Position numbers and translations under genes: made by a program. The notes under the pieces were generated by a model. The model did no database searches. It was not told the origin of the DNA and saw only the letters and a list, made by a program, of their open reading frames with translations. A DNA stretch of 64,000 nt from Candidatus Latescibacterota bacterium (lineage in GTDB: Bacteria; Latescibacterota; UBA2968). Location: the NCBI GenBank assembly GCA_022824945.1, contig JAJDYX010000026.1, positions 43,383 to 107,382 of the forward strand. Direction: 5' to 3'. This document shows, piece by piece, positions 54,263 through 61,727 of the stretch (position 1 is the stretch's first letter; each line of letters starts with the position of its first letter).

Positions 54263-54295
54263 TCAAAAAAACAAATATTGAGGAAGGAGTAAATG

Positions 54296-55096
54296 ATGGA
54301 ACTGGTCATTGGCAGCACAACGCGGCCTCTTAATGCCCTGTCATTTGCAGAGGCATGTGAACACATCGCAAGTGCGGGATACACAGACGTAGCTGTATTT
54401 GCACACGATGGCGTTATACCCGTAAATACAGAAAGCAGTGCCGCGCAAATCGCAGCCACCAAAAAAGCTACTGCTCAAGCAGGCGTCAACCCATCCATGT
54501 TGCTCGGCAGAGCACTGTTGGACCTCGGCGCAGATGGCGCAGTAGATGCGTATAAACAATTATTGGATAACGCCGCTGAACTCGGCGCAAAGTGGATATT
54601 GGAATTGGGAACGGGCAAAAAAGAATATTACGGCATCTATCCCGAAGTTATGCGCCGTGCCTCTGAACACGCGGAAACCTTAGACCTGGGTATTTCCCTC
54701 AAGCCGCACGGGGGCATCAGCCTGACCGCGAAAGAATTGATCGACCTGTACCACCAGATCAATCACCCCGCATTTGCAGTAAGCTACGACCCGGGCAACA
54801 TCATTCACTACACGCGCGGCGAAGTGCGCCCAGAGCAAGAAGTGGATGATATTGCAAAATACACCTCAACTGCCATTGTAAAAGATTGCGCTCTGGATTC
54901 CGAAAACAACCCCAATGTGCAGACCACAGCGGGCGATGGCGAAGTCGATTTTCACCGCATCTTATCCGGACTAATCGGTGGGGGATTCACAGGCCCTCTC
55001 TACGTAGAATGCGTCGGCTCCAAAACGCTTGAGGGCATCGACCGCGACCTCGCATTCACGCTGGGATATATCAAGGGAATATTGTCGGGCATATAA
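54296..55096 (+). CDS. Sugar phosphate isomerase/epimerase, TIM barrel
   Basis: A 266-residue xylose-isomerase-like TIM-barrel protein. Candidate metal ligands are the glutamate in WILELGTGK, the aspartate in YDPGN with the nearby His and VKDCALD, and the glutamate in YVECVG near the end. Function among sugar or inosose isomerases is open. The second of two adjacent ATGs (54296) is 6 bases after AGGAG and is chosen; the first is at 54293. It is unlike the family member at 39155. It ends at a hairpin shared with the convergent Uma2-like gene. Confidence 0.83.
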   Translation: MELVIGSTTRPLNALSFAEACEHIASAGYTDVAVFAHDGVIPVNTESSAAQIAATKKATAQAGVNPSMLLGRALLDLGADGAVDAYKQLLDNAAELGAKWILELGTGKKEYYGIYPEVMRRASEHAETLDLGISLKPHGGISLTAKELIDLYHQINHPAFAVSYDPGNIIHYTRGEVRPEQEVDDIAKYTSTAIVKDCALDSENNPNVQTTAGDGEVDFHRILSGLIGGGFTGPLYVECVGSKTLEGIDRDLAFTLGYIKGILSGI

Positions 55097-55120
55097 CCAA
55101 TTCATCATTTTGCGATTTAA

Positions 55121-55149
55121 AGCCCCCTGAAATAGTACTACAGGGGGCT
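55121..55149. terminator. Hairpin between convergent genes
   Basis: AGCCCCCTG (55121-55129) and CAGGGGGCT (55141-55149) form a perfect 9-bp stem with an 11-base loop between the isomerase and Uma2-like genes. T runs are short on both sides, so efficiency is uncertain. Confidence 0.65.
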
Positions 55150-55181
55150 GTTTGGTTTCTCACGGATCTGTCTATAGACTC

Positions 55182-55733
55182 TCAGGGAAAAATATCGACG
55201 ACGGGCATGGACCATCCGGGCAGGGCGGGTTCGGCTTCGGCAATCTCGCCTACGTGATGAATAGTGGGATCGTCGGGCGCACTGGCCCTGTAAACGCGGA
55301 CGATTTTTTCTTTTAACACATCCACATCCCACACAACCTGTGTACCCGCCGCGAAATAATCAGCGCGTTTAGCTGCCATTTTCCGCTCTGCCGCAAGGCC
55401 ATAATCGTTTTCACTTCGCACTTCCGCTGCAAAAATAGGCGCACCATCGAGAAACTTTCCCCCTTGCAACTCACCTATAAAAAACGCAGCATCTGGACTA
55501 AACGATTTGCGGTTTGGCAAGTTGACGATAAAACCCGCATTGTCGGGAAAGGCGTAGCCAAGTCCCGTTCTCCGTTCATAATCCCGCAAGCTACTGTAAA
55601 TATCACCCCCGGTTCGGCTTGGGATCCCACCTGTCGGTTCCATCACAGCCAATGCGCCATCGATAATCTCGGCTTTGCCATCTTCCGGGACGCTGTAAAG
55701 TGCGCCAATCAGAGCCTCAGTTTTGGCATCCAT
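55182..55733 (-). CDS. Uma2-family (DUF820) protein, putative restriction-endonuclease fold
   Basis: A 183-residue DUF820/Uma2 protein. The family motif FSPDAAFFIGE and the EVRSENDY acid triad, then a KRADYFAAGTQVVWDVDV stretch are the standard PD-(D/E)xK-like elements. Uma2 proteins are abundant in cyanobacteria and other phyla and have an endonuclease-like fold, but a biological role is unproven. The ATG at 55733 has AAGGAG 8 bases upstream; the open frame extends further but has no such site. It sits 25 bases downstream of a Gfo/Idh/MocA gene on the same strand. Confidence 0.85.
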   Translation of the reverse strand: MDAKTEALIGALYSVPEDGKAEIIDGALAVMEPTGGIPSRTGGDIYSSLRDYERRTGLGYAFPDNAGFIVNLPNRKSFSPDAAFFIGELQGGKFLDGAPIFAAEVRSENDYGLAAERKMAAKRADYFAAGTQVVWDVDVLKEKIVRVYRASAPDDPTIHHVGEIAEAEPALPGWSMPVVDIFP

Positions 55734-55758
55734 CTGTCCATCTCCTTTTGTTCTATGA

Positions 55759-56799
55759 CTACAATCCAAGGTCCGAAACATAATCTGCGATTTTCTTCGG
55801 CTGTCCATCCAGCGTCGTCTCCATAGCGGCGATAACCATCGCATACGAGATAATATTCTTTTCAATGCGCGTCTCTGAAGACGGCCCCCCATCGAGCCAA
55901 TTGAGAAACTCATCGAAAAGATGATCGTGACCTTCCCATTCAATTTCAGGCGCTTCATAAACTTCTGGCTCTTGCCCAACGCGGTGAATGGTCACAGTAG
56001 CACCTTCAGAAATCTCAACCGTCCCCTCTTCAAATTCAGCGCGATAGTGTTCCCGATGCCAGCAGTTGGTAATACCCGCCGCCGAACTGTTCCCCTCGTA
56101 AAACGCATGCGTGCCATTTTCCATATTCACGAGATACATCCCGCTCGAATGGTGATCAAAACTCGACCATTCGGGATTCCAGCCAAATCCCATAAGCGTA
56201 TCGGGATCGCCGCCCGAGAGAAAGCGCAGCATGTCAAAATGATGCACCGAGCCTTCAAAGAGAAGACCAAATTCCATCGTATGCCGCCAGGCTTTGCCCC
56301 AGGATTCAAATTCTCGGTAATCGCAGGCATAGCGCCCAACAATATGCTGCAACCGGCCGAGGCGACCCTCATTGCGAATGCGAACGAGTTCCTGTTTGTT
56401 TCGCGCATAGCGATAATTCTGGATAATGGCGCAGGGCAAATCCGTCTTTTGAGCAGCGCGAACCATATCTTTGGCCGCATCGAGTGTATCTGCGATCGGC
56501 TTCTCGGATATCACGGGCATGCCTGCCTCAAGCGCGGCAACCGTTGCCGGCGCGTGAAAAGGCGGCGGCGTTGCCACACCACAAAAATCGGCTTTGACAG
56601 CGGACACAGCATCTTCATATGAGGTAAAAAGTTGATCTTTGGACAGGCCAAGTGCCTGCGCCTGACGGTCCAGCACGTCCCGATTGACATCGACGAGACC
56701 GATAATTTTGATACGATCTCCAAATTTTTGCGTCATGCGATTAATCCAGCCCCCTGCCATACCACCACCGCCCACCATAAGACACGTTTTAACTGCCAT
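55759..56799 (-). CDS. Gfo/Idh/MocA family oxidoreductase
   Basis: A 346-residue oxidoreductase with the Rossmann motif LMVGGGGMAGGWINRM, the SEKPIADTLD motif with its catalytic Lys and the SVHHFDMLRFLSGGDP segment bearing the active-site His and Asp. Among the three paralogues here it is the longest. AGGAG lies before ATG 56799. It is divergent from the phytanoyl-CoA dioxygenase-type gene over a 220-base gap. It may oxidise a sugar or inositol; the substrate is not known. Confidence 0.87.
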   Translation of the reverse strand: MAVKTCLMVGGGGMAGGWINRMTQKFGDRIKIIGLVDVNRDVLDRQAQALGLSKDQLFTSYEDAVSAVKADFCGVATPPPFHAPATVAALEAGMPVISEKPIADTLDAAKDMVRAAQKTDLPCAIIQNYRYARNKQELVRIRNEGRLGRLQHIVGRYACDYREFESWGKAWRHTMEFGLLFEGSVHHFDMLRFLSGGDPDTLMGFGWNPEWSSFDHHSSGMYLVNMENGTHAFYEGNSSAAGITNCWHREHYRAEFEEGTVEISEGATVTIHRVGQEPEVYEAPEIEWEGHDHLFDEFLNWLDGGPSSETRIEKNIISYAMVIAAMETTLDGQPKKIADYVSDLGL

Positions 56800-56930
56800 A
56801 GCGCACTCCTGTTATTTGAAAAAAAAGAAACGGCGTGATACACACCGTTCCTTTGCGTAAAATAATAAGGCACGGCAAATATAATATCGTCCAACTGATT
56901 TTGCAACCGACCATTTGCTGGTCTTTCTCC

Positions 56931-56973
56931 TTGCGTCCGAAGTCAAAATCTAATATAGTCCAATTAATATAAT
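56931..56973 (+). promoter_or_regulatory. Candidate promoter(s) of the dioxygenase gene
   Basis: TTGCGT (56931-56936) and TATAGT (56954-56959) are 17 bases apart; a perfect TATAAT at 56968-56973 has no good partner. Both lie 47-90 bases before the ATG at 57020, in an AT-rich stretch. Confidence 0.4.
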
Positions 56974-57019
56974 ACTCCAGGATACTACACCACATAATCT
57001 AAAAAAACAGGAGGACATT

Positions 57020-57799
57020 ATGGAAGACCTTGAAATACAACAGTACCTGCTCGACTTGCAGGGCTATCTCGTCGTTGAAAATGTCTTAAGCCCGGACGAA
57101 GTAGCAACACTCAATGAGCTATTTGATCAACAAAAACTGCCCTCACCCGGCAAAACGCAGCGATTTGGCAGCGCGCCAGACGGACCGGGCTTTCTGCAAT
57201 GGGGCAAGCCCTTTTGCGACCTCCTCGATCACCCTCAAATTATGCCCGTACTGCGCTTCCGATTGGGCGACTGCTTTCGCCTTGATCGTCTCTACGGCAT
57301 GTACATGAAAGCGGGCATGGGCAGAGGGCGTCTGCACGCAGACTACGGCGCCATGTCGCCCATTTCTGGATCGGTGCCAGGCAAATACTTTAATTTTCCA
57401 AAACACGAGATCACCGATGGCTTTATGGTTGTCGCGTGGAGCCTCACAGATGCAGGGCCAGACCACGGGGGATTCTGCTGCATTCCCGGCAGTCACAAAA
57501 GCAACTACCGATTGCCCAAAAAGATATTCGATGCACCCGAAAAATCGCCCCTTATAATCATTCCACACGCCCCCGCTGGCTCCGCTATTTTATTTTCCGA
57601 AGCACTAACGCATGGGACATCGGCCTGGTACGGCAAACACGAACGACGCTCTCTTCTCTATAAATACTGCGTAGCGCACACCGCCTGGAGACCCAATCGC
57701 GTACAACCGCCAACCAACACAGAACTGACATCGCGCCAGCAGATTCTCTTCAGAGAGCCAGCAGAACCCCACCGCCACTTCCCATCGCTCTTTGAATGA
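57020..57799 (+). CDS. Phytanoyl-CoA dioxygenase (PhyH) family 2OG-Fe(II) oxygenase
   Basis: A 259-residue PhyH-type oxygenase. The iron-binding triad is visible as His106 and Asp108 in LHADYG and His198 in LTHGT, and an Arg (209 or 210 in HERRSLLYKY) can bind 2-oxoglutarate. PhyH proteins hydroxylate diverse substrates and are greatly expanded in marine Latescibacteria-like and Poribacteria-like genomes. AGGAGG precedes ATG 57020. The queA gene follows after 39 bases, probably co-transcribed by chance. Confidence 0.9.
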   Translation: MEDLEIQQYLLDLQGYLVVENVLSPDEVATLNELFDQQKLPSPGKTQRFGSAPDGPGFLQWGKPFCDLLDHPQIMPVLRFRLGDCFRLDRLYGMYMKAGMGRGRLHADYGAMSPISGSVPGKYFNFPKHEITDGFMVVAWSLTDAGPDHGGFCCIPGSHKSNYRLPKKIFDAPEKSPLIIIPHAPAGSAILFSEALTHGTSAWYGKHERRSLLYKYCVAHTAWRPNRVQPPTNTELTSRQQILFREPAEPHRHFPSLFE

Positions 57800-57838
57800 T
57801 ACGATTGCCACATTCTCACTTTTTCAAAAACTCGTCCA

Positions 57839-58876
57839 GTGAAGCGTTCTGATTTTTATTACGAATTGCCCAATCACCTGATCGCACAATACCCAACGCC
57901 TGAGCGCGATGAGTCCCGTTTGATGGTGGCAAATCGCACACACCGCGAGATTGAGCATCGAATATTTCGAGAACTGCCCAATTTTTTGCGCGCAGGCGAT
58001 TGTCTGGTATTAAACGAAACGCGGGTATTTCCCGCGCGCTTAAAAGGATACCGACCAATCACCAGAGGTGCGGTAGAACTTTTACTCCTGCATCCCAAAG
58101 GCGGTAGCTGGGAAGTAATGGCCCGGCCCGGACGGCGATTGCGAATTGGGGCTGAAATTGCTTTTGAAGGATCAGACCTCATTGCCATTGTCGAGGATGT
58201 ACTGGATTCGGGCAACCGCCGCGTGCGGTTCGAAGGCAAAGGATCGCTGGATGATCTCCTGAAAACGCATGGCCATGTGCCATTGCCGCCCTATATTCGG
58301 CGAGAAGATCTCGCCTCTGACAAAGATCGGTATCAGACGGTCTATGCGCGCGTGCGCGGATCGGTCGCCGCTCCCACCGCAGGGCTTCATTTTACCCCCG
58401 ACCTGTTGGCAAAAATTGAAGCATTGGGCATAGGTTTAGCGCGAATCCTGCTACACGTAGGACCGGGAACATTTCAACCAGTGAAAGCAGACGATGTGCG
58501 CGATCACAACATGGGTGCGGAATTTTGGAAAATCGATGAAAGCGCAGCAGAAACCGTCAACCGATGCCGGGCAAATGGCGGGCGCGTCATCGCAGTGGGA
58601 ACGACATCGGTGCGAACACTTGAGTCCGCAGCAGTAAAAATCGGATCAAATTGGCAACTAAAATCCGGATCGGACTGGACGCACACCTTTATCTATCCAC
58701 CCTACAATTTTCGATTGGTAGATGGTCTGATCACCAATTTCCATCTGCCAGAATCCACTTTACTCATGCTCGTCGCCGCATTCATGGGGCGCAATTTTGC
58801 ACTGAAGTCATACCGGGAAGCCGTGCGCAAAGCCTATCGATTTTACAGTTATGGCGATGCCATGATAATATTATAG
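57839..58876 (+). CDS. queA: tRNA preQ1(34) S-adenosylmethionine ribosyltransferase-isomerase
   Basis: A 345-residue queuosine-pathway enzyme that transfers the ribosyl moiety of SAM to preQ1 in tRNA. Conserved parts are FYYELPNHLIAQYPTPERDESRL at the N-terminus, LVLNETRVFPARLKG, VRGSVAAPTAGLHFT, LHVGPGTFQPVK and NFHLPESTLLMLVAAFMG. Length is normal. The start is GTG 57839 without an obvious ribosome-binding site. No other queuosine gene is nearby. A TTG-started enolase-superfamily gene follows 17 bases later. Confidence 0.96.
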   Translation: MKRSDFYYELPNHLIAQYPTPERDESRLMVANRTHREIEHRIFRELPNFLRAGDCLVLNETRVFPARLKGYRPITRGAVELLLLHPKGGSWEVMARPGRRLRIGAEIAFEGSDLIAIVEDVLDSGNRRVRFEGKGSLDDLLKTHGHVPLPPYIRREDLASDKDRYQTVYARVRGSVAAPTAGLHFTPDLLAKIEALGIGLARILLHVGPGTFQPVKADDVRDHNMGAEFWKIDESAAETVNRCRANGGRVIAVGTTSVRTLESAAVKIGSNWQLKSGSDWTHTFIYPPYNFRLVDGLITNFHLPESTLLMLVAAFMGRNFALKSYREAVRKAYRFYSYGDAMIIL

Positions 58877-58893
58877 CAAAAAAGGAGCATCCC

Positions 58894-60075
58894 TTGAAAA
58901 TCAAAAAGTACGAAACTTATGTGCTGGGAACGCCCTGGCGCAATTTGACATATGTATTTATCGAATTGGAAGACGGCACGCGCGGGGTTGGCGAAGCGCG
59001 CGTCCTGGGTAAAACACATACTGTGCTGGAATTTCTGAAAGACACCAGGCGTCATTTCATCGGGCACAGTGTGTACGATATTGAAGACCTGTACTGCCGA
59101 TTTACACTTCACGATTTCGGTGTGCCAGGTGAAGTCGTGATGACGGGACTGGCACTCGTAGAGATGGCGTGCTGGGATTGCATTGGGAAATTGACCAATC
59201 AGCCCGTGTACAATCTCATCGGCGGCAAAACGATTGAACGCGTACCCGCTTATGCAAATGGTTGGTACACAGTGGAGCGTTCGCCAGAAGAATTTGCCAA
59301 AGCAGCTCAAAAAGTGATTGACCGCGGATATATAGGTCTAAAATTCGATCCATTTGGCAATGGCAATCTGGAACTGACGCGCGACGAATTTTTCAAATCC
59401 ATTGAATTGATCGAAGCCGTACATTCCGTCGTGGGTGATCGCGTACAAATTTTTGTTGAAATGCACGGTCGGTTTGCTGCGCATCAGGCCATCGAAATCG
59501 CCAAAGCAATTGAACACCTGCGCCCGGGATGGATTGAAGAACCGACGCGTCCGGAAGATTTGGGCGCATTGACCAAAGTGGCGCAACATACATCCATCCC
59601 AATTGCGACCGGAGAACGGCTTTACAAAGCCGCGGAATTTAGAGACCTTTTCCCCATGCGAGTTGTGGATATTATCCAGCCGGACTTGAACCAGTGTGGC
59701 GGCCTATTGGAAACCAAGAAAATCGCCTCAACGGCTGAAACCTACAACGTGATGGTCGCGCCGCACAACGTGGGCGGAATTATCACCACCGTTGCGACCC
59801 TTCACTTGATGGCGACCCTCCGAAACGGCAAAGTACTCGAACATTTTAATGATTTTGCAGATGAGCACGTCAAACGCGCGGGAACGCCGTACCCCGAAGT
59901 CGTAGATGGTCATTTCGAATTGCCCGGAGGCCCGGGCTGGGGCGTAGAGATCGACATCGATTTCTTGCAGCAGCACGACGGCGAAAAAATAGACGGCATA
60001 TACGCAGATCCCGGCCTGAACATGTTTGTCAACGCCGACTGGGCCAAACGAGAACAAGATCAGTATAACACATAA
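58894..60075 (+). CDS. Enolase-superfamily sugar-acid dehydratase (MR/galactonate dehydratase-like)
   Basis: A 393-residue mandelate-racemase-type enzyme. Candidate metal ligands are Glu189 in VEMH, Glu215 in WIEEP and Glu241 in GERLY, with His191 and His301 in APHNVGG as acid/base residues; this resembles galactonate, gluconate or related acid dehydratases. The first metal ligand is Glu, where GalD/ManD have Asp. The start is TTG 58894, with AAGGAG 6 bases upstream; the frame is open much further inside queA, but without a ribosome-binding site. It ends 9 bases before ispDF. A role in sugar-acid catabolism is likely. Confidence 0.86.
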   Translation: MKIKKYETYVLGTPWRNLTYVFIELEDGTRGVGEARVLGKTHTVLEFLKDTRRHFIGHSVYDIEDLYCRFTLHDFGVPGEVVMTGLALVEMACWDCIGKLTNQPVYNLIGGKTIERVPAYANGWYTVERSPEEFAKAAQKVIDRGYIGLKFDPFGNGNLELTRDEFFKSIELIEAVHSVVGDRVQIFVEMHGRFAAHQAIEIAKAIEHLRPGWIEEPTRPEDLGALTKVAQHTSIPIATGERLYKAAEFRDLFPMRVVDIIQPDLNQCGGLLETKKIASTAETYNVMVAPHNVGGIITTVATLHLMATLRNGKVLEHFNDFADEHVKRAGTPYPEVVDGHFELPGGPGWGVEIDIDFLQQHDGEKIDGIYADPGLNMFVNADWAKREQDQYNT

Positions 60076-60084
60076 GCGCAAACC

Positions 60085-61272
60085 ATGAACTACGCCATCA
60101 TCCTCGCTGCCGGATCGGGAAAGCGAATGGGCACGCAGATCCCAAAGCAATTTCTCGACCTTGCCGGACGTCCTGTATTGGCCTGGACATTGACCGCATT
60201 TGAACGCGCAGACCGCATTGACCGCATTGTACTGGTCGTGGGGCGTGAAGACATCGACACTTGTCGAGAACAATTCGGAAAGAAAAAATTTTCCAAAGTT
60301 GTCGAAGTGATCGCTGGCGGTGCAGAACGGCAGGATTCCGTGGCCTGTGGCCTACAGATGATTCCACAAGATGCCGACGTAGTTGCTATCCACGATGGCG
60401 CGCGGGCTTATGTAACCCCCGAAGAGATCAATGCCGTAGTTCTGGCAGCAACTGAACGTGGCGCCGCTGTTTTGGGCACACCAGTGACAGATACGATAAA
60501 GCGCGTGCAGGACAATCATGTCGTAAAAACCCTGGATAGATCGACATTGCGAGCCGTGCAAACGCCCCAGGCATTTCGCCGCGACGTGATCTTTCGCGCC
60601 CATCGTGCCGCGCTTGAGTCGGGATATCTGGGCACAGATGATACGGCTCTGGTAGAGCGTTTGGGCGAGGCTGTAACCATTGTGCCCGGACGGGCGGACA
60701 ATATTAAAATTACATCGCCAGAAGACCTCGACATAGGATTGTACATTTTAGAAAAACGAGGTGAAGTAACACCGACATTGCGAATTGGGCAAGGCTATGA
60801 CGCACATCAACTCGTAGAAGACCGTGCGCTGATCTTAGGCGGCGTACACATTCCCCACGAGAAAGGACTGCTGGGCCACTCGGATGCAGATGTATTGACC
60901 CATGTCGTCATCGATGCCCTATTGGGCGCGCTGGGTGCCGGCGACATTGGTCGGCTCTTTCCCGATACAGACGCCGCGTACAAAGATATCTCGAGCCTCA
61001 CATTGCTGGCGCGCGTGGCCCGCATTCTGAAAGAATCGCACGCGCAGGTACTCAATGTGGATGCAACCGTGATGGCGCAACGCCCAAAGCTATCGCCGTA
61101 TATTGAACAAATGCGCGAAAACATGGCAGGCGCATTAAAAGTATCGGTTAATCTCATATCGGTAAAAGCAACAACAACCGAACACCTGGGTTTTGTCGGA
61201 CGCGAAGAAGGCATAGCAGCACAGGCGGTGGCTCTGGTAAAAACAGCGGTCAGATCCAGTCCATCTAAGTGA
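60085..61272 (+). CDS. ispDF: Bifunctional IspD/IspF (MEP pathway)
   Basis: A 395-residue fusion of two non-mevalonate isoprenoid enzymes. Residues 1-230 are the IspD cytidylyltransferase, with LAAGSGKRMG (7-16), HDGARAYV and DTIK. From about 233 on is IspF, 2-C-methyl-D-erythritol 2,4-cyclodiphosphate synthase, with the zinc ligands in GYDAH (237-241), SDADVLTHVVIDALLG and the later ATTTEHLGFVGREEGI. Both sites look intact. IspE is missing from the fusion and from the window. Fused ispDF is known in Alphaproteobacteria and other phyla. ATG 60085 has no strong ribosome-binding site, so it may rely on coupling. Confidence 0.96.
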   Translation: MNYAIILAAGSGKRMGTQIPKQFLDLAGRPVLAWTLTAFERADRIDRIVLVVGREDIDTCREQFGKKKFSKVVEVIAGGAERQDSVACGLQMIPQDADVVAIHDGARAYVTPEEINAVVLAATERGAAVLGTPVTDTIKRVQDNHVVKTLDRSTLRAVQTPQAFRRDVIFRAHRAALESGYLGTDDTALVERLGEAVTIVPGRADNIKITSPEDLDIGLYILEKRGEVTPTLRIGQGYDAHQLVEDRALILGGVHIPHEKGLLGHSDADVLTHVVIDALLGALGAGDIGRLFPDTDAAYKDISSLTLLARVARILKESHAQVLNVDATVMAQRPKLSPYIEQMRENMAGALKVSVNLISVKATTTEHLGFVGREEGIAAQAVALVKTAVRSSPSK

Positions 61273-61287
61273 AACATAAAACAGTAA

Positions 61288-61380
61288 GACGCGAGAAGTG
61301 AGATGACCACCCAATCTCCCAGCCCTCAGATCCTTGGGATAGACGGTCGAGGATCTAAAAGCTGATAGCTGTATATCGTT
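61288..61380. repeat. Intergenic repeat-like segment before the miniprotein gene
   Basis: AGATCCT (61328-61334) and AGGATCT (61350-61356) pair across a 15-base loop. GAGAAGTGAGA (61293-61303) is the inverse of TCTCACTTCTC (61717-61727) beside the recQ start, and the stretch at 61367-61380 resembles 46081-46094. This looks like a dispersed low-complexity intergenic repeat. The gap of 220 bases from ispDF to the miniprotein holds no other gene I can support. Confidence 0.4.
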
Positions 61381-61492
61381 GCCTTTTATCTCCGGTTGCT
61401 TTGAAGTCACACATTGCGTTATATTTAATACTTAGACAGAATAAGGGCAGTTCAAAGCAGAACGCCCACTACCACACGAAGGGAGTTTTACC

Positions 61493-61690
61493 CTGCAAAT
61501 TCCGAGCCTCGAAAGTCGCTTCGCTTCTTTGGAAGCCGTCCAGGCTCAGGTCAATGAGCGTCTGGGCAACATCGAAGCTGAGTTGCGCGATCTGCGAAAG
61601 GAAGTTCAGAGCAACCTGTGTTGGATCGTCGGAATGCAGATCACCACGTTGTTGGCACTCGGCACGCTCATTTTGTTCAAACTCGGATAA
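61493..61690 (+). CDS. CTG-started coiled-coil single-TM miniprotein
   Basis: A 65-residue protein: a coiled coil (LESRFASLEAVQAQVNERLG and NIEAELRDLRKEV) followed by a hydrophobic helix (IVGMQITTLLALGTLILF) and a stop at 61688-61690. Such short coiled-coil plus C-terminal membrane-anchor proteins are common and of unknown function. There is no ATG, GTG or TTG that gives the full coil; a CTG at 61493 lies exactly 7 bases after GGGAG (61481-61485), a well-placed ribosome-binding site, so a CTG start is proposed. A TTG 12 codons in is an alternative. The recQ start is 37 bases after the stop. Confidence 0.65.
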   Translation: MQIPSLESRFASLEAVQAQVNERLGNIEAELRDLRKEVQSNLCWIVGMQITTLLALGTLILFKLG

Positions 61691-61727
61691 ACACAAATTT
61701 GAAGCCACACATCGCGTCTCACTTCTC

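Noticed and set aside
55182..55733. A restriction or defence system built on the Uma2 protein
   Set aside because: It has no methyltransferase, helicase or toxin partner nearby; isolated DUF820 genes are common.
58651..58893. Upstream extension of the galactonate dehydratase-like gene inside queA
   Set aside because: The TTG at 58894 has AAGGAG at the right distance and fits the family N-terminus, while the upstream part overlaps queA and is not conserved-looking.
61401..61727. N-terminal extension of recQ
   Set aside because: The frame is open upstream of the RecQ start, but its residues are not RecQ-like; they are the out-of-frame reading of the coiled-coil miniprotein gene, whose own frame has a ribosome-binding site.
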